DNA of 64,000 nt from Pseudomonas fulva 12-X. Its GTDB lineage: Bacteria > Pseudomonadota > Gammaproteobacteria > Pseudomonadales > Pseudomonadaceae. Below, in pieces: positions 1-8,200 of this stretch (position 1 is its first letter; every line of letters begins with the position of its first letter). The notes under the pieces are model-generated. The model was not told the DNA's origin and made no database searches. It was given only the letters and a program-made list of their open reading frames with translations. The position numbers and the translations under genes are program-made. The stretch lies in NCBI RefSeq assembly GCF_000213805.1, contig NC_015556.1:4231001-4295000 (forward strand), in the 5' to 3' direction.

Positions 1-1
1 C

Positions 2-367
2 GTGCCGCAAGGCTCGGCCTGGATCATCAAGGCCAAGTTCGAGCCGCTGGTCGCCGACCGCCTGAAGACCGGCTTGCCGGTGAATCTGCGTTTCTCCTCG
101 CTCAACAGCGCCACTCTGCCGGTAGTCGAGGGAACAGTGCTGACGGTATCCGGGGATCAGCTGCTCGATGACAAGACCGGGCAACCCTACTTTTCCGTGG
201 AAGTTGAGGTCGGCGCCGAAGCCGTTGCGCATCTGCTGGCCCACGGCCTGGAGGTCAAGCCGGGTATGCAGGCCGAGGTGCTGGTACAGACCGGCGAACG
301 TACCTTCCTCAAGTATTTGCTGAGCCCTCTGGAAAAACGCATCCGCGGCGCCCTCAAGGAAGAATGA
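2..367 (+). CDS. HlyD-family type I secretion membrane fusion protein, C-terminal part (5' end off window)
   Basis: The reading frame is open to the window edge, so only the last ~121 residues are seen. The sequence fits the C-terminal beta-barrel and membrane-proximal part of HlyD/PrtE-type periplasmic adaptors: alternating beta-strand sequence, a segment on loss-free ligand-type reduction typical of the family (GLEVKPGMQAEVLVQTGERT) and an ending in L-S-P-L-E-K-R, like adaptors whose last lines run 'TFLKYLLSPL'. Adaptors link an inner-membrane ABC exporter to a TolC-like channel. The next gene is such a channel and starts within 3 bases of this stop, so the two form an operon. The exporter ATPase is expected just upstream, outside the window. 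The likely cargo is the giant convergent gene at 5216-21178. The family call is firm; the substrate is inferred. Confidence 0.85.
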   Translation: MPQGSAWIIKAKFEPLVADRLKTGLPVNLRFSSLNSATLPVVEGTVLTVSGDQLLDDKTGQPYFSVEVEVGAEAVAHLLAHGLEVKPGMQAEVLVQTGERTFLKYLLSPLEKRIRGALKEE

Positions 368-369
368 CC

Positions 370-1692
370 ATGCGCCTGATACTCGCCCTGTCGAGCCTTC
401 TGCCGCTGCTGGCCTATGCCGCCGAACCAGTGCCCATGAGCCTGCTCGATGCCTACGACAATGCGCTGTACCACGACCCGAGCTTCCAGACGGCCACCTA
501 CGAGTTCCAGGCCAGCCAGCAGGAAAAGGACATCGGGCTTGCCCCGCTGCTGCCGCAGGTCGGCCTGAACGGCAACTACGGCAGCACGCGCCAGCTCAGG
601 GGGCGCGATCTCGACAGCTCAGCAGCCGATCAGCGCTACACCACCAGCAACCTCAGCATGAGCGCCAGGCAGACGCTCTACGACCGCGCCAAGGCGGCCT
701 ACTACGCCCAGGCCAAGGCTCGTCAGCGAATGGGCGAGGCGCTCTACGACGACGCCTTCCAGGAGCTGTTCCCGCGGGTCGTGGAGGCCTACTTCGAGGT
801 GGCCCGCCAGGGCAACGAACTGCGCCTTAGCGAACAGCAGAAGATCGCCATCGAAGGCCTGGTGAAGCAGACCCGTCGCCTGTTCGAAGCCGGTGACGGC
901 ACCATCACCGATATCGACGAGGCCCAGGCACGACTCGACCTCATCCTGGCTCTGCAGATCGAGACCCGTGCCCGACTGCAAGCTGCCCTGCACGCCCTTT
1001 CCGGTCGCACCGGTGTGGTGGTCGAGACGATTGTGGCCATGGATGACGAACTGCCCCCGGCCGCGCCTTTGCGGACCGGGCAGGACCTTACCTTCTGGCA
1101 GACCCAGGCACGCGTCGCAGCGCCGCGTATGGACGCGCGCCGGGAGTCGGTCGCCGTGGCAGAGGCCGAGGTCGGCGTACAGCGTGCCGGCCATTATCCG
1201 ACGCTGGCACTGGTCGGCGAGCTTAACCACAACGACCGTGACAACCTCAGCGAGGACTATCGGCGTCAGTCCTCCTCGTATCTGGGGCTGTCACTGAACG
1301 TGCCGCTGTATGCCGGCGGCGGCGTGAATGCGGCATCGCGCAAATCGCAGTACGCCCTGTCCAGCGCCCAGTCGCAGTTCGACGACGAGGCCCGGCAACT
1401 GGCCGAGGACATCGAACGCAGCTACCTGGGCGTGGTCAGCGGCTATGCAAAGAGCCGCGCCCTGCAAACGGCCGTGCACTCCAGCCAGCGCGCGCTGGAG
1501 TCGGCGGAAAAAGGCTATCAGGCCGGGGTGCGGTCGACGGTGGACATTCTCAATGCGCAACAGAGCCTGTTCGCCGCGCGCCGCGACCTGCTCAACAGCA
1601 AGCTGGACATGCTGCAGAGCCTGGTCGTGCTGCAGGCGCGCAGTGGCCTGATGAACCGCGCCGTACTGGAGCAGGTGGAGACGCTGTTCTAG
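370..1692 (+). CDS. TolC-family outer-membrane channel of a type I secretion system
   Basis: The ~440-residue protein has a signal peptide (MRLILALSSLLPLLAYAAEP) followed by two repeated long-helix and beta-strand halves typical of TolC/PrtF. Features include an N-terminal 'LLDAYDNALYHDPSF' segment (ordinary in TolC proteins), a central 'LFEAGDGTITDIDEAQARLD' segment and a C-terminal match to it, 'YQAGVRSTVDILNAQQSLF'. It forms the trimeric exit duct that docks with the HlyD adaptor encoded immediately upstream. I chose ATG at 370, with AAGGA nine bases ahead. An ATG at 364 overlaps the upstream stop (ATGA) but sits too close to that Shine-Dalgarno. Length is normal for the family. The gene points toward the giant repeat protein, whose tail looks like a type I substrate; that pairing is inferred from position. 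Confidence 0.93.
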   Translation: MRLILALSSLLPLLAYAAEPVPMSLLDAYDNALYHDPSFQTATYEFQASQQEKDIGLAPLLPQVGLNGNYGSTRQLRGRDLDSSAADQRYTTSNLSMSARQTLYDRAKAAYYAQAKARQRMGEALYDDAFQELFPRVVEAYFEVARQGNELRLSEQQKIAIEGLVKQTRRLFEAGDGTITDIDEAQARLDLILALQIETRARLQAALHALSGRTGVVVETIVAMDDELPPAAPLRTGQDLTFWQTQARVAAPRMDARRESVAVAEAEVGVQRAGHYPTLALVGELNHNDRDNLSEDYRRQSSSYLGLSLNVPLYAGGGVNAASRKSQYALSSAQSQFDDEARQLAEDIERSYLGVVSGYAKSRALQTAVHSSQRALESAEKGYQAGVRSTVDILNAQQSLFAARRDLLNSKLDMLQSLVVLQARSGLMNRAVLEQVETLF

Positions 1693-1755
1693 CGGCGTGA
1701 AAGAGACCAGACTGGCATTACCGACAACAATCAATCACCAACAGCGAGACATCCC

Positions 1756-2439
1756 ATGCATCCATCCGCGATGGAAAACGGCAAGTTATTCTTCGACACC
1801 TACCTCAAGCCGCTCGGCCAGGTAACCGTCGCCGACATCGGCGCACAGAACGTCAATGGCTCGCTCAAGGATGTCTGTCCGGATAACGCCAAATATATCG
1901 GCGTCGATTTCGTGCAGGGCAAGGGTGTCGACATCATCATCGACGACCCCTACAAGCTGCCGTTCGAAGATGGCTCGCTCGACGCGATCGTCAGCAGCTC
2001 CTGCTTCGAGCACTCGGAGTTTTTCTGGCTGCTGTTCAACGAGATCATGCGCGTGCTCAAGCCGACCGGGCTGTTCTACCTGAACGCGCCGTCAAACGGG
2101 TTGTTCCACCGCTATCCAGTTGACTGTTGGCGCTTCTACCCCGACTCGGGCAATGCCCTGGCCAACTGGGCCAACCGCTGTGGCTACAACACCCTGATGC
2201 TGGAGTCCTACACGTCCTACCAGAGCAACGGTCTGTGGAATGACTATGTCGCCATTTTCCTCAAGGACCGCGAACACCTGTCGCAGCATCCGCAGCGGAT
2301 TCTGAACAGCTTCCAGAACTACGCCAACGGCTTTATCCATGGCCAGGAAGGTATTCTCAATCATCAGGAGTTCCCGGAAGACGGGATGAAGCTGCGCATC
2401 ATTTCCGAAACCATCGCCGGCCGCCTGCGCCTGAAGTGA
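1756..2439 (+). CDS. Class I SAM-dependent methyltransferase, putative
   Basis: The 227-residue protein has the layout of a Methyltransf_11-type enzyme. A first strand and loop ('VADIGAQNVNGSL') replaces the usual E/DxGxGxG, so the SAM loop is divergent. An acidic end of strand 2 ('YIGVDFVQGKGVD') follows, then 'LPFEDGSLDAIVSSSCFEHSE' as the post-motif region, with 'IMRVLKPTGLFYLNAPSNG' after it. It lies 63 bases after the TolC-type gene on the same strand and may be co-transcribed with the export genes. The substrate cannot be read from the sequence; a sugar, glycan or protein target linked to the neighbouring glycosyltransferase is a guess from context. ATG 1756 is preceded by only a weak GCGAGA; ATG 1771 is an alternative. 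Confidence 0.8.
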   Translation: MHPSAMENGKLFFDTYLKPLGQVTVADIGAQNVNGSLKDVCPDNAKYIGVDFVQGKGVDIIIDDPYKLPFEDGSLDAIVSSSCFEHSEFFWLLFNEIMRVLKPTGLFYLNAPSNGLFHRYPVDCWRFYPDSGNALANWANRCGYNTLMLESYTSYQSNGLWNDYVAIFLKDREHLSQHPQRILNSFQNYANGFIHGQEGILNHQEFPEDGMKLRIISETIAGRLRLK

Positions 2440-2446
2440 GCCCACA

Positions 2447-2468
2447 AGCGCCGGCGCAGGCCGGCGCT
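2447..2468. terminator. Hairpin between convergent genes, possible bidirectional terminator
   Basis: AGCGCCGGC (2447-2455) and GCCGGCGCT (2460-2468) form a perfect 9-bp stem with a 4-base loop. It lies between the methyltransferase stop and the stop of the convergent gene and overlaps the latter. No T-tract follows on either side, so efficiency is uncertain. Confidence 0.5.
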
Positions 2469-3285
2469 AGCGAAGCTTGTCGCGCAGGGCCGCGAAGGCG
2501 TCGCGATACTGGGCGAAGCCCTGCTCGCGCATGGCTATTTTCAGGGCATCACTGAGCACTGCCTCAAGCTTGAACTGGTTCAGACGACTGGCCGACCAGG
2601 CACAATCGAAGGTGTTGTAGGCGCGCACCCGCCAGTTCGGCTCCAGGGTCAGGATCAGCGAGGCCAGACGCTCCATCAGGAACACCTTGCAGGGAACGCT
2701 GCCTGGGTACGAAGACTCACGACGCAGCCCATCTGCCAACTCGCCCTCGCCCTGCTCGCAAAGCGCGAACAGCTGCTCGTTGAGCGCCAGCCAGCGACGC
2801 CAGAAGGCCGGCCGCGCGACGATATAGTTGCTGAAGACGATCTGCCGGGAATCCATGACCAGCTGCCGCAATGCCACATCGAGCCCAACATGCCTGACGA
2901 AAGCCTGGCTGATGTCGAGAAAGCCGGGGTGGAACAGGTCTTCCTGCTCGAACACGTTGAGAAAAAATGCCCCCATGTCGGGCTGTGGGCTGAAGGTGCA
3001 CACGTCGGCGCCGGTGGCTGCGGCCGCCTGCACGAATTCACGGACGTGCAACGCATCCAGCCCTATTTTTTCCTTGAAACGCGGCGAGAAAAAACCGTAC
3101 CAGGCTTCCTCATCCAGTGGCTGTTCCAGCAGGAAACGGCGGATCGGCCAGTATTCGCGCCAGTCGTCACGCTCGTGGGCCATGTTGTCGAGCAACTCGA
3201 AACCCGCCGGCATGCCCTCGAGGGTGGCGTCCGAATAGGCGATGTGAAACAGGTGAATGGGCTCGGCAGGCATGTTCGTTGTCAT
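2467..3285 (-). CDS. Uncharacterised protein in the glycosyltransferase / giant repeat locus
   Basis: I do not recognise a named family. The ~272-residue protein is soluble-looking, with no signal peptide or membrane segment, and is rich in Trp, Phe and Tyr. A conspicuous N-terminal stretch reads 'WREYWPIRRFLLEQ' then 'WYGFFSPRFKEKIGL'. The middle part ('FSPQPDMGAFFLNVFEQ', 'IVFSNYIVARPAFWRRW') resembles the fold-supporting text of cytoplasmic glycan enzymes, but I cannot name a catalytic motif. It is 7 bases downstream of the GT41 gene on the same strand, so the two are almost surely co-transcribed and perhaps cooperate. The start is uncertain: ATG 3285 is right against a GGAG, ATG 3273 is 12 bases from it, and ATG 3312 would overlap the upstream gene. 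Function unknown; glycan-related by context only. Confidence 0.7.
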   Translation of the reverse strand: MTTNMPAEPIHLFHIAYSDATLEGMPAGFELLDNMAHERDDWREYWPIRRFLLEQPLDEEAWYGFFSPRFKEKIGLDALHVREFVQAAAATGADVCTFSPQPDMGAFFLNVFEQEDLFHPGFLDISQAFVRHVGLDVALRQLVMDSRQIVFSNYIVARPAFWRRWLALNEQLFALCEQGEGELADGLRRESSYPGSVPCKVFLMERLASLILTLEPNWRVRAYNTFDCAWSASRLNQFKLEAVLSDALKIAMREQGFAQYRDAFAALRDKLR

Positions 3286-3292
3286 CTCCAGC

Positions 3293-5128
3293 CTATTGGC
3301 GCACCTGGGCATAAGCGGCGTCGATGCCCTCTTCGAAGCTGCGCACGAAACGCGGCATGTCGAACAGTAGGGAGGTCTCTCGCCCCAGTTGCAGGCGCTG
3401 GCGCAGGTTGCGCAGGCGCTCGGGGTCGCGAGCCAGTTCGATGGCGCGCTGCTCGTAGTCGGCCAGATTCTCGGTGATCAGTTCGGGCAACTCCAGCGCG
3501 GTAAGCAGCGCGCCAGCCATGCGCGAGGCGAAGGTGCGGCCGGAACGGGTCAGCACCGGCAGCCCCATCCACAACGCGTCATTGGCCGTGGTGCCTCCAT
3601 TGAACGGATAGGCATCGAGGAACAGATCAGCCACCGTGTAGCGTGCCAGGTAGAGATCCGGCGCTACCCGAGGGGCAAACACCAGTCTGTCGGCGCTGAC
3701 GCCGTGGCGCTCGGCGCAGGCGATCAGGTTGGCCTGCGACCACTGGTTGTCGGCCAGCAGCCAGAACAGGCTATCGGGCACCGCAGCGAGGATGCGCATC
3801 CAACAGGAGAACATTTGCTCGTTGAACTTGTAGTTGTTGTTGAAGCAGCAGAAAACGAAACGATCTTCCGGCAGGCCGCACTCGCTACGCGACGGCAGTG
3901 GCGCCACCGGACGCTGACGGTCGCTGCACTGGAACACCGGCAGGTACAGCGGTTTCTCGCTGTAGAAGGGCTTTTCGTCTTCCGGAATCAGGTAGCGGTC
4001 GGCGATCACATAGTCGACGCAGGGCAGACCGGTTGGCCCGGGGAAGCCCAGGTAGGTCAGCTGCAGTGGCGCCGGGCGATAGGCCAGGATGTTCGGCCGC
4101 GCCCCTGACGTCAGTCCCTGCAGGTCGACCAGGATGTCGATCTCTTGCTGGCGGATCAGTTGCGCGGCACTGGCGTCATCGAGCCCGCCGATCGGCATGA
4201 AGTGATCCATGGCCGCCTTCACCCGCGCTCGCAGCGCCGAGCCATCCTCGCGACTCCAGCAGAAGCCGTAGACCTCGAAGCGCTCGCGGTCGAGCAGCTC
4301 GAACAACTCGACAGTCAGCAGCGACACCGCATGCAAACAGAAATCTGAGGACAGGAAGGCAATCCGCAGCTTGGTATGGGCATAGCCCTTCGGCGGCGCC
4401 AGCAGGGCGACCCGCTGGTCGACTCGCTCACTGACGAAATGCATGGCCGTAGCCAGTTGCAGCCCGGGATCGTCACTGGCCGACAGCATCGCCAAGGGCG
4501 AAGTGGATTTGAGCAGGTCACCGCGCGACAGCCCGGCCGTCGAGACGAACACCGGCCACTGGCACTGTTTCTGGCGCAAGTGCACCCAATGCTGGATCAC
4601 CTTGGGCTGGTCGGGCTCGGCTTGCAGACTGGCCAGCAGTTTCTGCTCGGCCTCCTGCAGCTTGCGCACCTCTTCCATCAGCCGGCCCATGCTGTTGAGC
4701 ACCATGACGTAGAGGTCGTGGTTCAGATCAGGCGCTACCAGCGGGTGATCGAGCATCGACTGCCAGATGACCAGGGCGTTTTCCGCACGGCCCTGGCGCT
4801 CGATCACCGCGCCCAGGTTGAACCAGGCCTGGACGAAATCCGGCTTGCGAACGATTGCCGCTCGGTAGGCCTGCTCCGCGGCCGGCAACTGCTCCAGCTG
4901 CGCCAGAGTCACGCCCAGGTTGAACTGCACGATGTAATCGGCACTCGAGCTGCAATGCTGCAACCAGGTCTGGTAGAGCCGCACCACATCGGCCGGTCGA
5001 CCGGCATGGCCTAAACGCTCGGCCACGGCAATCAATTGCATGGGTTCGAGTGCGGCCTGCTCGGAAAACTGCAGCGCGGTGAGCAGTACCAGATCGAGAT
5101 TCTGACTTTCCAGCGGATTTTCAGACAT
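3293..5128 (-). CDS. TPR plus GT41 (OGT/SPINDLY-like) protein O-glycosyltransferase, putative
   Basis: In this 611-residue protein the N-terminal ~190 residues are helical with at least two clear TPR units ('FNLGVTLAQLEQLPAAEQAY', 'WFNLGAVIERQGRAENALVI'). From about residue 265 the sequence follows the O-GlcNAc transferase catalytic region: 'LRIAFLSSDFCLHAVSLL' (keeps the His equivalent to human OGT H498), 'DLQGLTSGARPNILAYRPAP', 'QLTYLGFPGPTG', 'FCCFNNNYKFNEQMFSCW' (keeps the UDP-contacting Lys) and 'FNGGTTANDALWMGLPVLT'. In the last motif the His of human 'NGHTTGMD' is Gly, so the donor may not be UDP-GlcNAc. Family members modify Ser/Thr of cytoplasmic proteins. Its neighbour encodes a protein with on the order of a thousand Thr/Ser in repeats, an obvious candidate acceptor (inference). 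The gene starts 87 bases after the giant gene ends, same strand. Confidence 0.9.
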   Translation of the reverse strand: MSENPLESQNLDLVLLTALQFSEQAALEPMQLIAVAERLGHAGRPADVVRLYQTWLQHCSSSADYIVQFNLGVTLAQLEQLPAAEQAYRAAIVRKPDFVQAWFNLGAVIERQGRAENALVIWQSMLDHPLVAPDLNHDLYVMVLNSMGRLMEEVRKLQEAEQKLLASLQAEPDQPKVIQHWVHLRQKQCQWPVFVSTAGLSRGDLLKSTSPLAMLSASDDPGLQLATAMHFVSERVDQRVALLAPPKGYAHTKLRIAFLSSDFCLHAVSLLTVELFELLDRERFEVYGFCWSREDGSALRARVKAAMDHFMPIGGLDDASAAQLIRQQEIDILVDLQGLTSGARPNILAYRPAPLQLTYLGFPGPTGLPCVDYVIADRYLIPEDEKPFYSEKPLYLPVFQCSDRQRPVAPLPSRSECGLPEDRFVFCCFNNNYKFNEQMFSCWMRILAAVPDSLFWLLADNQWSQANLIACAERHGVSADRLVFAPRVAPDLYLARYTVADLFLDAYPFNGGTTANDALWMGLPVLTRSGRTFASRMAGALLTALELPELITENLADYEQRAIELARDPERLRNLRQRLQLGRETSLLFDMPRFVRSFEEGIDAAYAQVRQ

Positions 5129-5166
5129 GTAGGCGTCTTATCGGGCAATGGGTTGCACATCAACAG

Positions 5167-5196
5167 CCCGCGATGGCGCTCAGGCGCCACCGCGGG
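5167..5196 (-). terminator. Long hairpin after the giant repeat gene
   Basis: CCCGCGATGGCGC (5167-5179) pairs 12 of 13 with GCGCCACCGCGGG (5184-5196), loop TCAG. It starts 20 bases beyond the giant gene's stop and ends 38 bases before the GT41 start. There is no T-tract, so it may act as an attenuator or an mRNA 3'-end stabiliser that lowers GT41 expression relative to the fibre gene. Confidence 0.5.
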
Positions 5197-5215
5197 ATGA
5201 ATGTCCAGCTTCGAC

Positions 5216-8200
5216 TCAGGAGTAGAAACTGGTGTGCACGTTGCTGGCAACCAGCAACTGGATATCGCCGTCGTTGTACACCTCGTAGCTGGTGCCGTCG
5301 ACCTTGACGGTGCCGGCAGCCTGCCACTGATCGGCCGAACCGGCGATCTGCACGCTGTCATTGGCATCGCCATTGACGATCAGCTGCACCGGCTGCGAAG
5401 CCCCCAGACCGCTGGTGTCGACCAGCCCGGTCTGACCGAACTGGCTGACGCTCTCGGCATCGAGTTTCAGCTTGCTGGCTGTACCACCATCGTTGCCGAG
5501 ATCGATCCGGCTCAGGCTGTGCTCGCTGACCGACTCGGGCTTGAGCGTGGTCAGGTCGAGCGTCTGGGTCGGCGCATCGCTGCTGCGGAACCAGGCGTCG
5601 ACGATGCTGTGGACCTGACCGTCGACGGTCTCGTAGCTGCCAGTCAGGCCAATCCAGTTGCCGTTGTTCAGCTCGCTGCTCGCCTGCGAACCCAGATTGA
5701 TGCTGGCGATACCCAGGTTCGACAGGCCATAAAGCTCGTCGGCCTGGCTGACGCCATCCTGGTTTGCATCGACCCAGATGCGCAACGAGGCGAAGGCATC
5801 GTCACTGGCATCGATACGCCCATCCTTATTGCTATCCAGCTCGGCCAGGGCCTCGAAACCGTTCTTGGCTTTGCTGCCGTCAGCCAGGGTGGTCGCAGTA
5901 CCGAACAGCTCGCCACCGTCGTTGATGATGCCATCGCCGTTGCGGTCGAGCGCCAGCATGCCATCGCCTTTGCCAACCCAGCCGGTGGTATCGAGATCGC
6001 CGTCACCGTCGATGTCGAACTGAGTACCAGCCCTCCAGCTCAAGGTCTGCGCACCGTCGCCATTGAGATCGAGGATCAGCGGCGAGGTGGTTATCTCGGC
6101 CCGCTGCTCGCTGCTCATGGCCGCCAGTTGCGCCGCCGTGAAGGCGTCAGCCTGTGCCATGGTCAGAAGGCTCAACTGATCGGTGGTCAGTGCCGGGATA
6201 TCCGCCACATCGATGGCACGCAGTTGCGCCGTGCTCAATGCGGCGAAGTCAGCCGACTCGATGGCGCCGATCTGCGCCGAGGACAGCGCGACGATGTCGG
6301 CCGTTTCCAGGGCAGCGATCTGCGCACTGCTCATTGCCGCGATCTGGGTCAGGGTCAGCGCCTTGACCTGGGCCGTGGTCAAGGCCACCACCTGATCAGT
6401 GCTCAGCGCCTGGATCTGAGCCGCAGTCAGCGACGCCAGGTCGGTGTTCTGCATGGCCTGGATCTGCGTGGTGGTCAGCGCCTGCAGAGCGGTGTTGGTC
6501 AGAGCCGCGACCTGTTCGGTGGTCAGGCCGTAGACCTGCGCAGCAGTCAGTGCCTGCACCTGGGCGGTGGTCAGCGCCTGGATCTGATCGGTACTCAGCG
6601 CCGCCAGGTCGGAGATCTGCATGGCCTGGATCTGCGCCGTGGTCAGTGCCTGCAGATCGTCCAGTGCCATCGCGTGGAACTGGGCCGTGGTCAGCGCCAC
6701 GATCTGCGCCGTGGTCAGTGCCTGCACCTGGGCGGTGGTCAGCGCCACGATCTGCTCGGTGCTCAGGGCCGCCAGATCGGAGCCCTGGATGGCCTGGACC
6801 TGCGCCGTGCTCAGGGCCGCCAGATCGGCGGTTTCCATCGCCGCGAACTGCTCGCTGGTCAGGGCCACGATCTGCGCCGTGGTCAGAGCCTGAACCTGGG
6901 CAGTCGTCAGCGCCACCACCTGGGCAGTGGTCAGCGAAGCGACATCGACCCCCTGCATGGCTGCCACCTGCTCGGTAGTCAGCGCCTGCAACTGGGCGAT
7001 GGTCAGCTTGGACACCTGCTCGGTGGTGAGCTTGACGATCTGCTCGGTGGTCAGCGCTTCGACCTGGGCGGTGGTCAATACCTGCAGTTGTTCGGTACTG
7101 AGCAGCGCCAGATCGCTGGCATCGAGGGCACGAATCTGCGCCGTGGTCAGGGCAACCAGGTCCTGGGTTTCCAGCGCTTCGACCTGGGCACTGCTCAGGC
7201 CCTTGATCTGCTCGGTAGTCAAGGCCTGGAACTGGTCGCTGGTCAGAGCACGGACCTGAGCCGTGGTGAAGGCTGCCAGATCGCGGGTCTCCATGGCCTG
7301 CAGCTGGGTAGTAGTCAACGCCTGCACCTGAGCGGTGGTCAGCGCTGCGGCCTGGGCCGTGGTCAGGCCAACGATTGCCGAGGTATTCAGCTTGGCTACA
7401 TCAGCCACCTCCATGGCCACCAGTTGCGCAGTGCTGAGCGCAGCCATCTGAGCGGAGCCCAGCGCCTCGGCCTGGGCCGTGGTCAGGGCAACAATCTGCG
7501 CCGTAGTCAGCGCCGCCACATCGGAGGTCTTCAGCGCCGCGATCTGCGCCGTCGTCATCTCGGTGAAATCGGCGACTTCCAGCGCTGCAACCTGAGCACT
7601 GGTCAGCGCCTGGATCTGCTGCGTGGTCAGCGCCTTGACCTGATCGCTGCCCAGGGCAACGATCTGCGCCGTGGTCAACGCCGCCAGGTCGGCGGTATTA
7701 AGCGCCACGAGCTGCGCCGTGGTCAGAGCCGCAACCTGCGCCGTGGTGAGGGCAGCAGCTTGCTCGGCGCTCAGGCCTTGCAGGGTGGTCGTGGTGAGCG
7801 CGACCAGGTCTTCGGTTTCCAGGCGGGTCAGCTGCGCCGTGCTCAACGCTGCCAGTTGCCCCGAAGTGAGTGCACCTGCCTGCTCGCTGGTCAGGGCGAC
7901 GATCTGCACCGTGGTCAGCCTGGCCACGTCGCGCGTTTGCAGCGCGGCGATCTGCTCGGTGCTGAGCAAGGCGAAGTCGGCCGTTTCCAGCGCCGGAATC
8001 TGATCGGTGCTCAACGCGACGATCTGCGCCGTGGTCAGCGCCTTGACCTGATCACTGGTCAGTGCGGCGATCTGCGCCGTGCTCAAGGCCGCGAGGTCGC
8101 GAGTTTCCATGGCCTGGATCTGGGCGGTGGTCAGCGCCGCCAGGTCGGCGGTTTCCATGGCCAGGAACTGAGCCGTGGTCAACGCCTGGATCTGCGCGGT

